In this document: positions 37,911 to 45,897 of the stretch, piece by piece
Position numbering within the stretch: the first letter of the stretch is position 1
How the letters are laid out: each line of letters starts with the position of its first letter
Source: Faunimonas pinastri
Lineage (GTDB): Bacteria > Pseudomonadota > Alphaproteobacteria > Rhizobiales > Afifellaceae
Assembly: GCF_900110915.1 (NCBI RefSeq)
Contig: NZ_FOFG01000006.1
Coordinates: 62,001-126,000, forward strand
Reading direction: 5' to 3'
Length of the DNA: 64,000 bases
Position numbers and translations under genes: made by a program
Notes under the pieces: generated by a model
What the model was told of the DNA's origin: nothing
The model's database searches: none
The model's input: the letters and a program-made list of their open reading frames with translations, nothing else

Positions 37911-37936
37911 AAAAGCGGCCGGACGGCCGCTTTTTT
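37911..37936 (+). terminator. Rho-independent terminator of the podJ-like gene
   Basis: AAAAGCGGCC pairs with GGCCGCTTTT around GGAC and runs into further T. It lies 26 bp after the stop. Confidence 0.88.
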
Positions 37937-37982
37937 CATATGAGAGAAAGCGGGCTGAGCGGCCCATCCGCTTTCCCGGCGA

Positions 37983-38231
37983 TCAGGCGGTGATCCTGAG
38001 GAGCCGGCCCTTGGCGCATTCCAGCGCGCCGATCATGCCGTAGGAACCGACAAGGCCGGCATAGGCATAGGACGCCACTTTGTCCTTGTTCAGCGTCGCC
38101 GCGACGAGCCCGGTGATCTCTCCCGATTTCGCCGCTTCCAGCAAACGCTCAAGCTCGCTCACCAGCCGCTGGTCGATCTCGCTTTCCTGAGCCTGGAACT
38201 CTCCGTGCAGTGCAACGACATTGTCAGCCAT
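37983..38231 (-). CDS. Small conserved hypothetical protein
   Basis: This is an 82-residue protein with a strong SD site (AGGAGG, seven bases before the ATG). The sequence (MADNVVALHGEFQAQESEIDQRLVSELERLLEAAKSGEITGLVAA...) begins with a likely amphipathic helix; a Gly/Ala-rich C-terminal half follows (YAYAGLVGSYGMIGALE). No signal peptide is evident. I do not recognise the family. It follows pdeM on the same strand after 59 bp but is probably not part of the repair set. Confidence 0.75.
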   Translation of the reverse strand: MADNVVALHGEFQAQESEIDQRLVSELERLLEAAKSGEITGLVAATLNKDKVASYAYAGLVGSYGMIGALECAKGRLLRITA

Positions 38232-38290
38232 GTCGGTCCTCCTGTCATGCCCAACGAGAAGAGAAGCAAGCGCCGTGCCAGAGTGGGGAT

Positions 38291-38974
38291 CTAGTCTCGG
38301 CTCAGAGCGGCCGCGGCGATCTGGAATACGCGGCTGTCGCCGATCATGAAGGCATGCAGCGGCCGGGCCGGGAAGAGTTCGGCAAAGGCCCGGTCCAGAA
38401 CGTTGAGACCGCCCGTCAGCACGCCGAAGGCGGGCAGCACCAGCCGCATGCCATCGGTCGCGAAAGCCCGCCGACGGATGGAGCGGCCATGCCGGCAAAG
38501 CCGCGCGGACGGGTGCAGGTGCCCGGCCACCTCGCCGTGGACCGGCGCGAGGGTCGGTTCGTGACGGAAAGTCAGGCTCTGGATCTCGATCTCGCGACCG
38601 ACTTCGCCACCGATATCGGCGGGCAGATGCGGATCGTGGTTGCCGGTGATCCAGAGCCAGTCACGCCCGCGCTGCAGGGCGGAAAGGCGCGCACGCTCGG
38701 GCAGGCCCAGCCGCGACGTACCCTCGCCGTCATGAAAGGAATCGCCGAGGCAGACGACCCGCTTCGGCGCCCGGCGTTCCACCAGGGTCGCCAGCGCGGC
38801 CAGCGTCGCGGCGCTGTCATAGGGCGGCAGGAACACGCGGCGGCGAGCGAAGGACGAGCCCTTTTCCAGATGCAGGTCGGCGACCACCAGCGTGCGGCTC
38901 GCCTCCAGCCAAAGCGCGCCGGCGCGGTCGAGACAAGCGGAAACCCCGGCAAGCCGGACATGCGCGTCAGCCAT
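38291..38974 (-). CDS. pdeM: Ligase-associated DNA damage response endonuclease/phosphoesterase PdeM
   Basis: This 227-residue metallophosphoesterase belongs to the family always found with the Lhr-type helicase, exonuclease and ligase of this repair set. Metal-binding motifs are VADLHLEKGSSF, CLGDSFHDGEG, ITGNHDPHLP, and the C-terminal APVHGEVAGHLHPSAR. It should be a Mn-dependent phosphodiesterase acting on DNA ends. The ATG at 38974 overlaps the lhr stop by 8 bp, so the two are translationally coupled; a TTG at 39016 in the same frame is less likely. Confidence 0.9.
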   Translation of the reverse strand: MADAHVRLAGVSACLDRAGALWLEASRTLVVADLHLEKGSSFARRRVFLPPYDSAATLAALATLVERRAPKRVVCLGDSFHDGEGTSRLGLPERARLSALQRGRDWLWITGNHDPHLPADIGGEVGREIEIQSLTFRHEPTLAPVHGEVAGHLHPSARLCRHGRSIRRRAFATDGMRLVLPAFGVLTGGLNVLDRAFAELFPARPLHAFMIGDSRVFQIAAAALSRD

Positions 38975-41603
38975 GTCGCCGGAGGTCCTCTCCGCGATCG
39001 GCTGCGTCGTCGACAAGATCGAGGCTTGCTCCAGAAGCCGGCTCCGCTGCTCTGCCCGTCGCCTCGCGGATCAGTTCCGCTTCCACGTCGGCGAGGATTC
39101 CGTCATGCACCTGCCCCACCACGGACTCCCCGCCGATCTCCAGCATGATCGGGACGGAGAGCGGCGAGACGCGCTCCAGTCTCTGATGAATGATTCGCCC
39201 TCGGATACGCGAGAGCATTTCGCCGAGCCGCTTGATATCGAGGAGCCCGGTCGCCGCATCGGCGCGCGTCGCCTGCAAGAGGATGTGGTCCGGCTCATGT
39301 GCGCGGAGCACGTCGTAGATCAGGTCCGTGGAGACGGTCACCTGCCGTCCGGTCTTTTCCTGCCCCGGATGGCGGCGCTCGATCAGCCCGGAAATGACGG
39401 CGCAGTTCCGGAAGGTGCGCTTCAGGAGGTAGGATTCCGCCAGCCAGTGTTCCAGATCGTCGCCGAGCATGTCCTCGTCCATGAGGTCTTCCAGCGAAAG
39501 ATCGCCGTCGGCGAAGGCTTCGCCCATGTCGCGCAGGCCCCAGACGGCCAACGAATAATCCGTCGCGACGAAGCCCAGCGGGCGGGCGCCCGCTCGCTCC
39601 AACCGCCGGGTGAGCAGCATGCCGAGCGTCTGGTGCGCGAGCCGTCCCTCGAAGGGGAAGAGCGTCATGTAGAAGCGGCCGTGAAAGGGGAACGTCTCCA
39701 CCAGAAGGGAGTCGCGTGACGGCAGCAGCGACATTTCCTGTTGCAGGCCCAGCCATTCGCGCACCTGTTCCGGCAGCTCCGGCCAGCGTGTGGGGTCAGC
39801 GAGCATGGCCCGTACGCCTTCCGCCAGATAGGTCGTCAGCGGGAACTTGCCGCCGGCATAGGCCGGGATCTTCGGATCCTCGTCGGCGGCGGGGCTGCAA
39901 TAGGCGATGTTCTCGCGAATGCCCTCGAACTTCACCACGCGCCCGGCGAAGCGGAACGTGTCGCCCTGCACCAGCTGCTCAAGGAAATATTCCTCGATCT
40001 GGCCCAGTGGCCGCCCTCCTCGCATGATGGAATTGCCTTCCGCACTCTTGCGCGGTCGCCCGAGCACCACGTTCAGCATGGGCGCTTCGACGATGGTGCC
40101 GACATTCATGCGGTATTGCTGGGCGATGGAAGGGTGGCTGATGCCCCAGCGCCCCTTCTCCGGCCCGCTCGTGCGGCGGCGTATCTTGGCGTAGCGTTCG
40201 TAGCTCTTCAGCGCGTAGCCGCCGCTCGCGACGAAATCCACGACGCGTTCGAACGTCTCCCAGGCCAAGTGCCGATAGGGCTCGGCGGAGGTGATCTCGT
40301 CGAAGAGCGCCACCGCGTCGAACGGCTCGGCCACCGCCATGCCGAGCACATGCTGGCAGAGCACGTCGAGCGCGCCCGGCCGCAGCGGCGGCGTATCCTG
40401 ATGGCCGAGATAATTGCCGTCGAGCGCCGCCTGGCATTCCAGCACCTCGAAGCGATTGGCCGGCACGAGGATGCCCAGCGAGGGCTCGTCCATGCGGTGA
40501 TTGGCCCGGCCGATGCGCTGCGCCAGACGGCTCGCCCCCTTGGGCGCGCCCACGTGGATCACGAGGTCCACGTCGCCCCAGTCGATGCCGAGATCCAGCG
40601 TCGAGGTCGCGACCACGGCCCGGAGCGCGCCGGCCGCCATCGCCGCCTCCACCTTGCGACGCTGCGTCCGGTCCAGCGAACCGTGATGCAGCGCGATCGG
40701 CAGATTGTCCTCGTTGATGGTCCAGAGCTCCTGAAAAAGAAGCTCCGCCTGCCAGCGCGTGTTGACGAAAAGCAGCGTGGTCCGATGCTGCTTCACCGCC
40801 TCATAGACCTCCGGCAGCGCATAGCGGGCGGTATGACCCTTCCACGGCAGCCGTTCGCCGGAGCGCAGGATCGAGAGTTCCGGCCGCGCGCCCCCGTCCA
40901 CGACGATGCGGTCGGCCAGCCGGCGCGGCTCGCCAGCTTTCTGTCCCACCAGCCACGAGCAGAGATCGTCGGGTTCGGCGACCGTCGCGGAGAGGCCGAT
41001 GGTCACAAGGTCCGGCGAAAGCTCTCGCAGCCGGGCGAGGCCCAGCGCCAGAAGATCGCCGCGCTTGGAAACGATCAGCGAGTGCAGTTCGTCGAAGACC
41101 ACATAGCGAAGCCGGCCGAAGAAGCGTCGGGCGTCGCGCGACGCGATGAGCAGCGCCAGTTGCTCGGGCGTCGTCAGCAGCACGTCCGGCGGCTCCTGCT
41201 TCTGCCGCTGGCGCTTGTGGGCGGAGGTGTCGCCGGTGCGCGTTTCCAGCGTAATCGGCAGATCCATGCCGGCGACGGGCCGCTCGAGATTGCGCTGGAT
41301 GTCGACCGCCAGCGCCTTCAGCGGCGAGATATAAAGAGTATGCGGCCCGAAGACGGGTTGTCCGGGCTTCGCCCGCTCGACGATCCCGCGTTCCTCCAGA
41401 TCGACGAGGCTCGGCAGGAAACCGGCAAGCGTTTTGCCGGCGCCCGTCGGCGCGATCAGCAGGGCGGACCGTCCGGCCCGGACCTTAGCCAGGAGCTCCA
41501 GCTGGTGCGGACGCGGCGCCCAGCCCTGCGCCGCGAACCACTCTCCGAAGCGGGCGGGCAGAAGGCTCCTCGCCTCTTCGGGAATGAGTGGATTGACCGT
41601 CAT
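38967..41603 (-). CDS. Ligase-associated DNA damage response DEXH helicase (Lhr-Core type)
   Basis: This 878-residue superfamily 2 DNA helicase has the Lhr core plan: two RecA domains, a winged helix and a unique C-terminal domain. Walker A is APTGAGKT (51-58), motif II DELH (171-174), and the motif VI region is LAQRIGRANHRMDEPS. It lacks the large C-terminal extension of full Lhr (about 1500 residues). Lhr-Core of Pseudomonas putida is a 3'-to-5' helicase encoded with Exo, MPE and Lig partners, as here. The ATG at 41603 begins the homologous region; the frame continues upstream only as an artefact. It diverges from the SeqA-N/RAMA gene. Confidence 0.93.
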   Translation of the reverse strand: MTVNPLIPEEARSLLPARFGEWFAAQGWAPRPHQLELLAKVRAGRSALLIAPTGAGKTLAGFLPSLVDLEERGIVERAKPGQPVFGPHTLYISPLKALAVDIQRNLERPVAGMDLPITLETRTGDTSAHKRQRQKQEPPDVLLTTPEQLALLIASRDARRFFGRLRYVVFDELHSLIVSKRGDLLALGLARLRELSPDLVTIGLSATVAEPDDLCSWLVGQKAGEPRRLADRIVVDGGARPELSILRSGERLPWKGHTARYALPEVYEAVKQHRTTLLFVNTRWQAELLFQELWTINEDNLPIALHHGSLDRTQRRKVEAAMAAGALRAVVATSTLDLGIDWGDVDLVIHVGAPKGASRLAQRIGRANHRMDEPSLGILVPANRFEVLECQAALDGNYLGHQDTPPLRPGALDVLCQHVLGMAVAEPFDAVALFDEITSAEPYRHLAWETFERVVDFVASGGYALKSYERYAKIRRRTSGPEKGRWGISHPSIAQQYRMNVGTIVEAPMLNVVLGRPRKSAEGNSIMRGGRPLGQIEEYFLEQLVQGDTFRFAGRVVKFEGIRENIAYCSPAADEDPKIPAYAGGKFPLTTYLAEGVRAMLADPTRWPELPEQVREWLGLQQEMSLLPSRDSLLVETFPFHGRFYMTLFPFEGRLAHQTLGMLLTRRLERAGARPLGFVATDYSLAVWGLRDMGEAFADGDLSLEDLMDEDMLGDDLEHWLAESYLLKRTFRNCAVISGLIERRHPGQEKTGRQVTVSTDLIYDVLRAHEPDHILLQATRADAATGLLDIKRLGEMLSRIRGRIIHQRLERVSPLSVPIMLEIGGESVVGQVHDGILADVEAELIREATGRAAEPASGASLDLVDDAADRGEDLRRHG

Positions 41604-41741
41604 TCCCGATAGGTAGGAAGCGACAGGAACGAAGTCGAGGCAGGCGCGGGCAGATCCGCCTTCCACCAGGATCTGGGAGCTTGCTATTTCAGTCGCATAA
41701 GTAATGATCGTGACTATAGCAACGCAGCATGCGGGTGAGGC

Positions 41742-42227
41742 ATGTCCAAGAAGAAGAACGGTCGCAAGGGCGACGGGGTCGCGTCGGTGGTGGAGATCGA
41801 CATCGACGTCTACAAGGCGATTGAAGGCGCGCGGCAGGATTTTACCGAGAGCCGCAACGACATCCTGCGTCGAATGCTTCGGCTGGACGGGGATGCAGAG
41901 GCTCCAACGGCAGCGACCGCCCCCGGTCGGCGGGCGAAGAGCGGCGGCGCGATCGACGGCGGCTGGGCGAAGATCGACCGGCACGGGCGGCAGATCCTGC
42001 TTCCGGAAGGCACCGAGATCCGCGCCACCTATGGCGGCCAGACCGTGACCGGCCGGATCGGCGGCGGCGCCTGGGAGGTTGGCGGCCAGCGCTACAATTC
42101 TCCCTCCCGCGCGCTGATCGAAAATGTCCGCGGCCGCAATGGCGAGACGGTGAACCTCAATGGCTGGCGGCACTGGGAAGCGAAGCTGCCGGGCGAGGAG
42201 ATCTGGAAGCGGCTGATGGAGGTCTGA
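41742..42227 (+). CDS. SeqA-N-like ribbon-helix-helix plus RAMA-like domain protein
   Basis: This 161-residue protein has two parts. Residues 16-49 (VVEIDIDVYKAIEGARQDF then TESRNDILRRMLRL) closely follow the N-terminal dimerisation ribbon-helix-helix of E. coli SeqA. After a flexible Ala/Gly linker, residues 86-148 (LLPEGTEIRATYGGQ, WEVGGQRYNSPSRALIENV, VNLNGWRHWEAKLPGE) look like a RAMA domain. That domain is associated with DNA adenine methylases and resembles the C-terminus of CcrM, including the NGW-x-W motif. The SeqA methyl-GATC-binding domain is absent. It lies between the two arms of the ligase-associated repair module, 138 bp from lhr and 73 bp before the exonuclease gene. Function unknown; methylation-sensitive DNA binding is an inference. 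Confidence 0.75.
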   Translation: MSKKKNGRKGDGVASVVEIDIDVYKAIEGARQDFTESRNDILRRMLRLDGDAEAPTAATAPGRRAKSGGAIDGGWAKIDRHGRQILLPEGTEIRATYGGQTVTGRIGGGAWEVGGQRYNSPSRALIENVRGRNGETVNLNGWRHWEAKLPGEEIWKRLMEV

Positions 42228-42300
42228 ACGGCATGCCGTCGAAGGTCGGGCCGCAAACCTCACCCTTCCGCTGCCGCATCCGCCTCCTATGTAGGGAGGA

Positions 42301-43311
42301 ATGCGTCCCGCCGAGCTTCTCTGCCCCACCCCTTCCGGTCTCTACTGTCCGCCCGGCGACTTCTATATCGACCCGGTGCGACCGGTGGCTCGGGCGCTGA
42401 TCACGCACGGACACGCCGACCATGCCCGGTCCGGCCACGACGCGGTGATGGCGACGCCGGAAACGCTGCGCATCATGGCGACGCGCTACGGCGAGGATTT
42501 CACCCGCCGCCGACAGGAAGCGATGCTGGGCGAATGGAGCGAGATCAACGGCGTGACCGTCTCCTTCCATCCCGCCGGCCATGTGCTGGGCTCCGCACAG
42601 ATCGCGGTGGAGAAGGACGGCTTCCGGATCGTCGTTTCCGGCGACTACAAGCGCCGGGAGGACCCGACCTGCGAGCCGTTCCAGCCGGTGCCCTGCGATG
42701 TGTTCGTCACCGAGGCGACCTTCGCGCTGCCAGTCTTCCGCCACCCCGACGACCGCGCCGAGATCGCCAAGCTCATCAGGTCGACCGAGCAGTTTCCCGA
42801 GCGCACGCATCTCGTCGGCGCCTATGCGCTGGGCAAGGCGCAACGCGTCATCGCGCTGCTGCGCGAGCAGGGCTACGACCGCACCATTTTCATCCACGGG
42901 GCGCTGCAGCGGCTCTGCGACCTCTACAAGGCGGAAGGGATCGACCTCGGCGACCTGCAGCCCGCGACGCTGGAGCGTGGCGGCAAGGCCGATTTCGCCG
43001 GCACCATCGTTGTCGGCCCGCCATCGGCCTTTGCAGATCGCTGGGCGCGCCGCTTCGCCGATCCCGTCTCCTGTTTCGCCTCTGGATGGATGCAAATCCG
43101 CCAGCGCGCTCGACAAAGAGGTGTGGAACTGCCGCTGATCATCTCAGACCATTGCGACTGGGACGAACTCACGGCAACCATCGAGGAAATCGGACCCGGC
43201 GAGGTCTGGGTCACGCATGGTCGTGAGGAAGCACTGGTGCGCTGGTGCGAACTCCAGAACATCCGCGCCCGCCCGCTGCATCTGGTGGGCTATGAAGAGG
43301 AGCCGGAATAG
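42301..43311 (+). CDS. Ligase-associated DNA damage response exonuclease (MBL fold)
   Basis: This 336-residue metallo-beta-lactamase-fold nuclease belongs to the SNM1/CPSF-like group. The metal-binding HGHADH motif is at residues 36-41. HPAGHVLGSAQI, VVSGDYKRREDPTCEPF and ISDHCDWDEL are further metal or phosphate sites. The homologous Pseudomonas putida Exo is a 5' DNA exonuclease. It belongs with lhr, pdeM and lig. The next gene begins on the last base of its stop (TAGTG). Confidence 0.92.
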   Translation: MRPAELLCPTPSGLYCPPGDFYIDPVRPVARALITHGHADHARSGHDAVMATPETLRIMATRYGEDFTRRRQEAMLGEWSEINGVTVSFHPAGHVLGSAQIAVEKDGFRIVVSGDYKRREDPTCEPFQPVPCDVFVTEATFALPVFRHPDDRAEIAKLIRSTEQFPERTHLVGAYALGKAQRVIALLREQGYDRTIFIHGALQRLCDLYKAEGIDLGDLQPATLERGGKADFAGTIVVGPPSAFADRWARRFADPVSCFASGWMQIRQRARQRGVELPLIISDHCDWDELTATIEEIGPGEVWVTHGREEALVRWCELQNIRARPLHLVGYEEEPE

Positions 43312-43718
43312 TGCCCCGAAACAATGAGAGTGAAATCCGCGCCATTTTCGCCGAATACGGCGCCGGCTTCGACGACGCGGATGCGGAAGCGGTGACGACC
43401 CTGTTCGCCTATCCAGCCACCATCTGGCAGTTTTCCGAAGGCCACGTCTTCGATGACGACGAGGACCTGGGGGAAAACGTCGAGGCGCTGATCGACGTCT
43501 TCGACGATGCCGGCATCGTCACGACCGTGCCGGAAGTCGGCGCCATCCACGTCGCCGGGATCACGGCCTTCGCCAGCGTCGAGTGGCGGCAGGAGGACGA
43601 GGACGGCGAGGTACTGAACCAGTTCACCTGCCGCTACACGCTGCTCGACACGGACACCGGCTGGAAGATCGCCACGGTGATCAACGAGATCGAGGAAGAG
43701 GAAGCTCCCGCCCACTGA
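43311..43718 (+). CDS. NTF2-like (SnoaL-type) protein within the repair operon
   Basis: This 135-residue protein begins at a GTG that overlaps the exonuclease stop, so it is translated with it. The pattern (IRAIFAEYGAGFDDADAEAVTTLFAYPATIWQ, then EVGAIHVAGITAFASVEWRQ and CRYTLLDTDTGWKIATVINE) fits a cystatin-like NTF2/SnoaL fold. It is strongly acidic. Such proteins may bind small ligands or act as dimeric scaffolds; nothing in the sequence sets a function. It is not one of the four recognised members of the ligase-associated set, and its place between exonuclease and ligase is notable. Confidence 0.75.
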   Translation: MPRNNESEIRAIFAEYGAGFDDADAEAVTTLFAYPATIWQFSEGHVFDDDEDLGENVEALIDVFDDAGIVTTVPEVGAIHVAGITAFASVEWRQEDEDGEVLNQFTCRYTLLDTDTGWKIATVINEIEEEEAPAH

Positions 43719-43793
43719 ACGCGGGCGGCAGCTTCCGAACGGACCGGCGCGGCCCCTCACAATCCGCGCCGGCCACCCTATATCCCTTGAACC

Positions 43794-45452
43794 ATGAAGG
43801 CTTTCGCCTCCCTTCTCGACCGGCTCACCCTCACGCCGCAGCGCAACGGCAAGATCCGCCTGATGGTGGACTATGTCGCCTCCGTGCCCGACCCGGAGCG
43901 CGGCTACGGCATCGCCGCCATCACGCGGGACCTTTCCATCGCCAGCGTCAAGCCGGCCATGCTGCGCGCCCTCATGGCGGAGCGGATGGACGAGGTGCTG
44001 CTCGGCTATTCCTATGACTATGTCGGCGATCTTGCCGAAACGATCTCGCTTGTCTGGCCCGAACGCGGCGACGGAGAGCACCAGCCCACGCTCACCGAGG
44101 TCGTGGAAACGCTGCAGCGCGCCACCCGGCTCGACGGCCCGCGCCTGGTCGAAGGCTGGCTCGACCATCTCGATGCCTCCGGCCGCTATGCGCTACTGAA
44201 GCTCGTCACCGGCGAACTTCGCATCGGCGTCACCGCCCGGCTGGCCAAGCAGGCGCTGGCGCAGTTCGGCGGCAAGGACGTTACCGAGATCGAGGAAATC
44301 TGGCACGGGCTGGCGCCGCCCTACACGGAGCTTTTCGCGTGGCTGGAAGGCCGGACGGACAAGCCGGTCAGCGCGGCGCGGGGCCCCTTCCGTCCCGTGA
44401 TGCTGTCGCAGGCGCTGGACGAAGAAGCCGACCTGCCGAAGATCCAGCCGGCGGACTATGCGGCGGAATGGAAGTGGGACGGCATCCGCGTGCAGGCGAC
44501 GTCCGATCAAGGCGTGCGGCGGCTTTATTCGCGCACTGGCGACGACATTTCCGGCGCGTTCCCCGACATACTGGAGCTTCTGGACTACGAAGGCTCCATC
44601 GACGGCGAGCTGCTGGTGGCGCGCGAGGACCAGGGGTCCATCGCCATCGCGCCTTTCGGCGACCTGCAGCAGCGGCTGAACCGAAAGGTGATTTCGCCCA
44701 AGCTGATCAAAAGCCATCCGGCTTTCATCCGGGCCTACGACCTGCTGCAGGATGGCGAGGAGGATCTCCGCGCCCTGCCCTTCGCGGACCGGCGCAAGCG
44801 GCTGGAAGCCTTCGTCGCGCGCCTTGCCTCGCCGCGCATCGACATTTCGCCGCTGGTGCCCTTTGACGATCCCGACCACCTCGCGGCGCTGCGCGCCAAT
44901 CCGCCAACCGACGCGCGCATCCACGAGGTGGCGGAAGGACTGATGCTGAAGCGCTGGGATTCCGCCTATGTGCCGGGCCGCCCGAAGGGGCCGTGGTTCA
45001 AGTGGAAGCGCGATCCATTCGTCGTGGACGCCGTGCTGATGTACGCGCAGCGCGGGCACGGGCGGCGTTCGTCCTTCTATTCCGACTATACGTTTGGCGT
45101 CTGGACCGGCCCGGAGGCTGCGCCGGAACTGGTGCCGGTCGGCAAGGCCTATTTCGGCTTCACCGACGAGGAACTGCGCGAACTCGACCGCTACATCAGG
45201 AACAACACCGTGGATCGTTTCGGCCCGGTGCGATCCGTGAGGGCCGAGCCGGATCATGGCCTCGTGCTGGAGATCGCGTTCGAGGGGCTGAACCGCTCCG
45301 TCCGCCACCGCTCCGGCATCGCCATGCGCTTTCCCCGCGTCAGCCGGCTGCGCTGGGACAAGCCCCCCTCCGAAGCGGACCGGCTGGAGAACCTGGAGCG
45401 GATGCTGCCGCGCGACGCCTCGCCGAAGAAGGTGCGCAAGGCGTCAGCCTGA
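43794..45452 (+). CDS. ATP-dependent DNA ligase of the ligase-associated repair set
   Basis: This 552-residue ATP-dependent DNA ligase seals nicks with Lys227 as the adenylated residue, in EWKWDGIRVQ. The N-terminal DNA-binding domain spans about 1-200, the nucleotidyltransferase domain 205-400 (with YSRTGDDISGAFPDI and SIDGELLVARE), and the C-terminal OB domain 405-530 (EGLMLKRWDSAYVPGRPKGPWFKWKRDP). There are no LigD polymerase or phosphoesterase domains. This is the Lig partner of Lhr-Core, Exo and PdeM. It lies 75 bp after the NTF2-like gene. Confidence 0.93.
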   Translation: MKAFASLLDRLTLTPQRNGKIRLMVDYVASVPDPERGYGIAAITRDLSIASVKPAMLRALMAERMDEVLLGYSYDYVGDLAETISLVWPERGDGEHQPTLTEVVETLQRATRLDGPRLVEGWLDHLDASGRYALLKLVTGELRIGVTARLAKQALAQFGGKDVTEIEEIWHGLAPPYTELFAWLEGRTDKPVSAARGPFRPVMLSQALDEEADLPKIQPADYAAEWKWDGIRVQATSDQGVRRLYSRTGDDISGAFPDILELLDYEGSIDGELLVAREDQGSIAIAPFGDLQQRLNRKVISPKLIKSHPAFIRAYDLLQDGEEDLRALPFADRRKRLEAFVARLASPRIDISPLVPFDDPDHLAALRANPPTDARIHEVAEGLMLKRWDSAYVPGRPKGPWFKWKRDPFVVDAVLMYAQRGHGRRSSFYSDYTFGVWTGPEAAPELVPVGKAYFGFTDEELRELDRYIRNNTVDRFGPVRSVRAEPDHGLVLEIAFEGLNRSVRHRSGIAMRFPRVSRLRWDKPPSEADRLENLERMLPRDASPKKVRKASA

Positions 45453-45533
45453 CGGCGAGCCTTGTGGCGCAGCGTCCGGCTCGCTACCTATGCGGCGACG
45501 AGCCCCGAGGCGGGCACCGAGGAGAGGATCACC

Positions 45534-45812
45534 ATGTCGGGACGCACCGCGCATTTTCTGGGCGACAATCCGATCCGCGTTCTTCTCCGTCTGATCGTGC
45601 TGTCCTTCGTCGTCGGCCTGGTCCTGTCGGTGCTTCATATCCACCCGGTCGACATCTATTACTGGGCCGAGGATATGGTCTATCGGATCTGGAACATGGG
45701 CTTCGGCTTTATCCAGGGTGGGCTCGGCTATCTCGTCGTCGGCGCCGTGATCGTGGTGCCCCTTTTCCTGCTGTCGCGGCTCCTCAAGGTCGGCAGCGGC
45801 CGGGCCGACTAG
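45534..45812 (+). CDS. DUF6460-type small membrane protein
   Basis: This 92-residue protein has two membrane helices, near residues 18-40 (VLLRLIVLSFVVGLVLSVL) and 62-82 (GGLGYLVVGAVIVVPLFLLS), with a short hydrophilic loop between. The pattern NPIRVLLRLIVLS-FVVG resembles the DUF6460 family common in Hyphomicrobiales. GAGAGGA precedes the ATG at good spacing. Function unknown. Confidence 0.75.
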   Translation: MSGRTAHFLGDNPIRVLLRLIVLSFVVGLVLSVLHIHPVDIYYWAEDMVYRIWNMGFGFIQGGLGYLVVGAVIVVPLFLLSRLLKVGSGRAD

Positions 45813-45897
45813 TTTAGGGCGCCGAGCGACCGTCTCTCGACGGGTCCGGCCTGCTAAGGCTAGAGCTTAGCCCCGGCCGGGCGACAGGGGCGATTCG

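Noticed and set aside
41604-41741. LexA (SOS) box or GANTC site in the promoter region of the repair module
   Set aside because: I looked for GAAC-N7-GTTC and GANTC in the divergent gap and found neither.
41742-42227. Naming this gene seqA
   Set aside because: Only the N-terminal RHH resembles SeqA. The methyl-GATC-binding domain is missing, so the name would mislead.
41604-42329. An N-terminal extension of the Lhr helicase
   Set aside because: It covers the SeqA-N/RAMA gene on the other strand and the divergent promoter; homologues begin at 41603.
43794-45452. LigD of the Ku-dependent end-joining pathway
   Set aside because: There is no polymerase or phosphoesterase domain and no ku gene; the partners are Lhr, PdeM and Exo.
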